Assembly: GCA_050942695.1 (NCBI GenBank)
Contig: JBMNNU010000158.1
Span: 1 to 7,544 of the forward strand
Reading direction: 5' to 3'
From: JBMNNU01 sp050942695
GTDB lineage: Bacteria > Chloroflexota > UBA6077
DNA length: 7,544 bases
Shown: one piece after another, positions 4,985 through 7,544 of the stretch
Numbering within the stretch: the stretch's first letter is position 1
Layout of the letters: every line of letters starts with the position of its first letter
The notes under the pieces: generated by a model
What the model saw: the letters and a program-made list of their open reading frames with translations, nothing else
Databases searched by the model: none
What the model was told of the DNA's origin: nothing
Made by a program: the position numbers and the translations under genes

Positions 4985-7474
4985 TTGGCAGTCAAAGTTT
5001 TCGGTGCGGTGCCCGCACGAAGGGCAAAAAGAGAAGAGCCATCGGCTATGAAGGACCCTGATCCCCAGCAGTTGGTGATGGCGTGGGACGCGGAGGCAAA
5101 GGCTAAGAAGTCTGCTGAGGCTAAAAAATCCACAAAAACGGCTCTTAAAACCTCGCGAAAAGGCACCGGCAGCGGGAAAAAGGCAGCGGAATCCAAGGCC
5201 GGCAAGGCCACATCCGCCGGAAAAGACGGAACAAAGCCGAAAAAAGGGTCAAAAACCCAAGCGGCCAAAACCAATCCCACGAGCACACAGTCGAGCCAGG
5301 GGAAGGTCAAACGTTCTCAACCCAAGGCACAGCGAATCGCGGCCGAAACCAGCGAGAGGTCTTCGGCGCCGGCCAAACTAAAGCTTCACCAAAATAAGGG
5401 GAATAGCAGCCCGCACTATCCACAAGGAGATCCTTCGCTCGAGGCTCAGGATGAAAGAGGCGCTTCCTCGAAAAACGGCAATGGCCGCAACGGCCACGGG
5501 AATGGCTTCGGCACCGATGCCGACAACTCAGGGGTTTACAACGGTGACCAGATCCATATCCTGGAGGGCATCCAGCACATCCGCCAGCGCCCGGGGATGT
5601 ACATCGGCACCACTTCCACGTCCGGCCTGCTTCACCTGATATACGAGGCCATCGACAACGTTGTGGACGAGTTCAACGCCGGCTACGGCGACCGGATGGT
5701 GGTTACGATCGACAGGGAAGGCCGTGCGACAGTACGAGACGAAGCCCGCGGCATCCCCATCGACCTGAAGGAGTGGAACGGCAAGGTGCTGCCCACTGCC
5801 ACCTGGATCTTCATCAAGCCGTTCAGTGGCGGCAAGTTCGAGCCAGGAGCCTACAAGCAGGCAGGAGGGCTGCATGGAGTCGGTTTGACCGTTATCAACG
5901 CTCTCGCCGCCGAATTAGAGGTGGATATCTGGCGGGAAGGCCGGCACTTCCACCAAAAGTTCCAGCAGGGGGAGGCTCTCGGTTACGATATTGAGCCCTG
6001 CGACCCCGCCCTCCAAGGTACTCAGCTATCCTGGCTACCCGATCCCAACATCTTCGATGAGGACGCCAGCTATAACATCGAGGCGTTGCTCTCACGGCTG
6101 GAGGCTACCGCCTGCCTCAATCGCGGGCTGCGGATCGAGTTTACATACTGGGACGATGAGACCCGGAAGAACGTCCGGCAGGTGCTCCATTCTGAGAACG
6201 GCTTGGCTGATTACGTCGACAAACTCTCGACAGCCAGCGCTCCGCCGCTGTTCAAGCACCCCATCTCCATCGTCAAGACTAAAGACGATATCTTCGTGGA
6301 GGTGGTGCTGCAACCTGACAAAGGGTACAAGTCGCAGATATTCTCCTTCGCCAACGGCGTTCGCACACCAGACGGGGGCACGCACGAGATCGGCTTCAAG
6401 GCGGCTTTGACCAAGCAGGTCAATGACTACGCCCTGAAGTGGAACCTGATCAAGGACCGTTCCAAGGATGCATTCAAGCCCGACGTCATCCAACAGGGGC
6501 TATCCGTAATTATCTCCGTGAAACTGGCCGACCCACAGTTTCAAGGGCAGACCAAGAACCGGCTAAACAACGCCCCGGTGGAGGGTGTCGTCCGCTCTGT
6601 GGTGTCAGAGGGGCTCGCCGAGTGGTTCGAGACCAACCAGACCCACGCCAAGGAGTGGCTGAAGAAGATCCATCTGGCCCAGAAGGCGCGCAACGAGGCG
6701 CAGATGGCCGAGGAGCTAGCCCGGACAGGGCAAAAACGGGGCTCCGAAGTTATCGACGTATCGCTATCCAAGAAGTTCGCCGCCTGCAACGGCAACGATC
6801 CAGAGCGAAACGAGCTGTTTCTAGTCGAGGGCGACAGCGCGGGGGGCAGCGCCAAGCAGGCTCGGAAGAGCGAGTTCCAGGCGATCCTGGCGCTGAAGGG
6901 CAAACCCCTCAACGTGGCAAACGCATCTCTCCAGCGCATCCTGGATAACGAGGAGATACGAACCATCATCTCCGTCATCGGCACCGGGACGCGGCACCTA
7001 TTCGACTTGGAGAAGCTGAAGTTCCACAAGATAATCCTGCTCTCAGACGCCGACGTGGACGGCAGCCATATCGTCTGTCTGCTGCTGACCCTCTTCCACC
7101 AGGAGATGCCGGGGCTCATCGAGGCCGGCCACGTCTATCTGGGCTGCCCGCCCCTTTACTCTGTTAAATATAAGGGGAAGACCGTCTGGCTTACCGACGA
7201 CGAGGCCCGCAAAAAGTTCCTGCGAGATCACCCCGACGCAGCCAATCTGGAGTTCAAACGGTACAAGGGGCTCGGCGAAATGAATCCATCGGAGCTTCGC
7301 GAGACCACCATGGATCCCGCTAAACGGGTGCTGAAACGGGTTTCTCTAGATGACTCGGTGCTGGCCGCCAAACTTGTGAACGACCTGATGGCCCGTGAAA
7401 ACACCGCGGCCCGCCGCGCCCTCCTCGCCAAGCAGGCTAAACACCTTGCAGCGGCGGGCAACCTGGACGTGTGA
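4985..7474 (+). CDS. Type IIA DNA topoisomerase subunit B (GyrB/ParE family) with long basic N-terminal tail
   Basis: ATP-driven B subunit of gyrase or topoisomerase IV; it pairs with a GyrA/ParC subunit not present in this window. It has 829 residues from TTG. Residues 1-184 are an extra low-complexity tail. The GHKL ATPase domain follows: RPGMYIG (202-208), E221 and N225 in YEAIDN, D252 in RDEARGIP, K291 and the lid motif GGLHGVG (294-300). The transducer domain carries the QTK loop (522-524). The Toprim domain carries E615 in EGDSAGGSAKQ and the metal triad D688/D690/D692 in DADVDG; RYKGLGEMN begins at 759. The core of about 645 residues is full length and lacks the large Toprim insertion of E. 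coli GyrB. Several normally near-invariant spots differ: DEARGIP for D(D/N)GRGIP, and IKPFSGGKF for LHAGGKF. This may mark a divergent paralogue, so I do not choose between gyrB and parE. Confidence 0.93.
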   Translation: MAVKVFGAVPARRAKREEPSAMKDPDPQQLVMAWDAEAKAKKSAEAKKSTKTALKTSRKGTGSGKKAAESKAGKATSAGKDGTKPKKGSKTQAAKTNPTSTQSSQGKVKRSQPKAQRIAAETSERSSAPAKLKLHQNKGNSSPHYPQGDPSLEAQDERGASSKNGNGRNGHGNGFGTDADNSGVYNGDQIHILEGIQHIRQRPGMYIGTTSTSGLLHLIYEAIDNVVDEFNAGYGDRMVVTIDREGRATVRDEARGIPIDLKEWNGKVLPTATWIFIKPFSGGKFEPGAYKQAGGLHGVGLTVINALAAELEVDIWREGRHFHQKFQQGEALGYDIEPCDPALQGTQLSWLPDPNIFDEDASYNIEALLSRLEATACLNRGLRIEFTYWDDETRKNVRQVLHSENGLADYVDKLSTASAPPLFKHPISIVKTKDDIFVEVVLQPDKGYKSQIFSFANGVRTPDGGTHEIGFKAALTKQVNDYALKWNLIKDRSKDAFKPDVIQQGLSVIISVKLADPQFQGQTKNRLNNAPVEGVVRSVVSEGLAEWFETNQTHAKEWLKKIHLAQKARNEAQMAEELARTGQKRGSEVIDVSLSKKFAACNGNDPERNELFLVEGDSAGGSAKQARKSEFQAILALKGKPLNVANASLQRILDNEEIRTIISVIGTGTRHLFDLEKLKFHKIILLSDADVDGSHIVCLLLTLFHQEMPGLIEAGHVYLGCPPLYSVKYKGKTVWLTDDEARKKFLRDHPDAANLEFKRYKGLGEMNPSELRETTMDPAKRVLKRVSLDDSVLAAKLVNDLMARENTAARRALLAKQAKHLAAAGNLDV
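5096..5512 (+). other. Low-complexity cationic and Asn/Gly-rich tail encoded within the topoisomerase gene
   Basis: Residues 38-117 hold 21 lysines and 3 arginines in 80 positions, mixed with Ala, Ser, Thr and Gly and with almost no hydrophobic residues. This resembles histone H1 or mycobacterial HU tails. Residues 163-176 then form an Asn/Gly run (NGNGRNGHGNG) leading into the ATPase domain. GyrB and ParE normally have only some 10-20 residues before that domain. The tail is probably disordered and able to bind DNA non-specifically; that role is inference from composition. Confidence 0.8.
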
Positions 7475-7491
7475 GGGGAGGACGAACCCCA

Positions 7492-7530
7492 CCCCCAACC
7501 CCACCCCAAACGGGGGGGGGGGGTTGGTGG
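7492..7530 (+). terminator. Probable terminator after the topoisomerase gene, containing a 12-base G run
   Basis: Bases 7492-7507 (C-rich) pair with 7515-7530 (G-rich then ttggtgg): 14 pairs and two mismatches (7494/7528 and 7503/7516), with a 7-nt loop at 7508-7514. A partly T-rich stretch (gttgtttt) follows 8 nt after the stem. The structure begins 17 nt after the stop codon and suits an intrinsic terminator, though the T-tract is imperfect. The G run at 7512-7523 allows several pairing registers. Nothing gene-like is seen from 7475 to the window end. Confidence 0.55.
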
Positions 7531-7544
7531 AACTGTTGTTTTCA

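Noticed and set aside
4261..5061. Plus-strand open frame of 266 codons
   Set aside because: Antisense to the peptidase; the product is Ser/Arg/Pro-rich with no recognisable domain, while the opposite strand has a complete M20 enzyme.
4960..5310. Minus-strand hydrophobic open frame of 116 codons
   Set aside because: It is the antisense of the lysine-rich tail: Lys codons on the plus strand read as Phe and Leu on the other, giving a false membrane-like product.
6541..7119. Minus-strand open frame of 192 codons
   Set aside because: Antisense to the transducer and Toprim regions of the topoisomerase, which carry conserved motifs in the plus-strand frame; Ser/Arg-rich shadow.
7228..7509. Minus-strand open frame starting with repeated Gly-Trp
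   Set aside because: The Gly-Trp start comes from the C-rich terminator repeat, and the rest is antisense to the topoisomerase C-terminus.

Overview
The window looks like bacterial chromosome from a moderately GC-rich organism. It has clear Shine-Dalgarno sites, and three of the five gene starts are best read as GTG or TTG. I see no phage, transposon, CRISPR or RNA genes. A thermophilic or environmental Chloroflexota-like lineage would fit the gene types, but this is only an impression, as nothing here fixes the taxon.

Layout, left to right: (1) 1-1567, minus strand, a glycogen-debranching enzyme (GDE / amylo-alpha-1,6-glucosidase, GH133 type) whose C-terminal end runs off the left edge. (2) 1568-1830, a divergent promoter region with a long imperfect hairpin at 1624-1686. 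(3) 1831-2979, plus strand, an unnamed 382-residue protein that reads as two ferritin-like diiron modules in tandem: all six expected metal-ligand positions recur at a constant offset of 155 residues. (4) 3011-3050, a perfect 10-bp inverted repeat between convergent genes. (5) Two minus-strand genes, probably co-transcribed: an M20-family PepT-like metallopeptidase (3549-4664) followed by a small DUF4870 membrane protein (3058-3480). (6) 4665-4984, a divergent spacer that also carries an unexplained open frame continuous with the peptidase. (7) 4985-7474, plus strand, a type IIA DNA topoisomerase B subunit (GyrB/ParE family) with an extra N-terminal tail of about 180 residues, lysine-rich and then Asn/Gly-rich. 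(8) 7492-7530, a C-rich/G-rich hairpin with a 12-base G run, probably the terminator.

The genes do not form one pathway. Debranching is glycogen/starch catabolism, the peptidase is cytosolic peptide turnover, the DUF4870 protein is in the membrane, and the topoisomerase controls DNA topology. The least explained items are the duplicated diiron protein, which shares a divergent control region with the debranching gene, and the cationic tail on the topoisomerase. I see no obvious multi-gene novel system.
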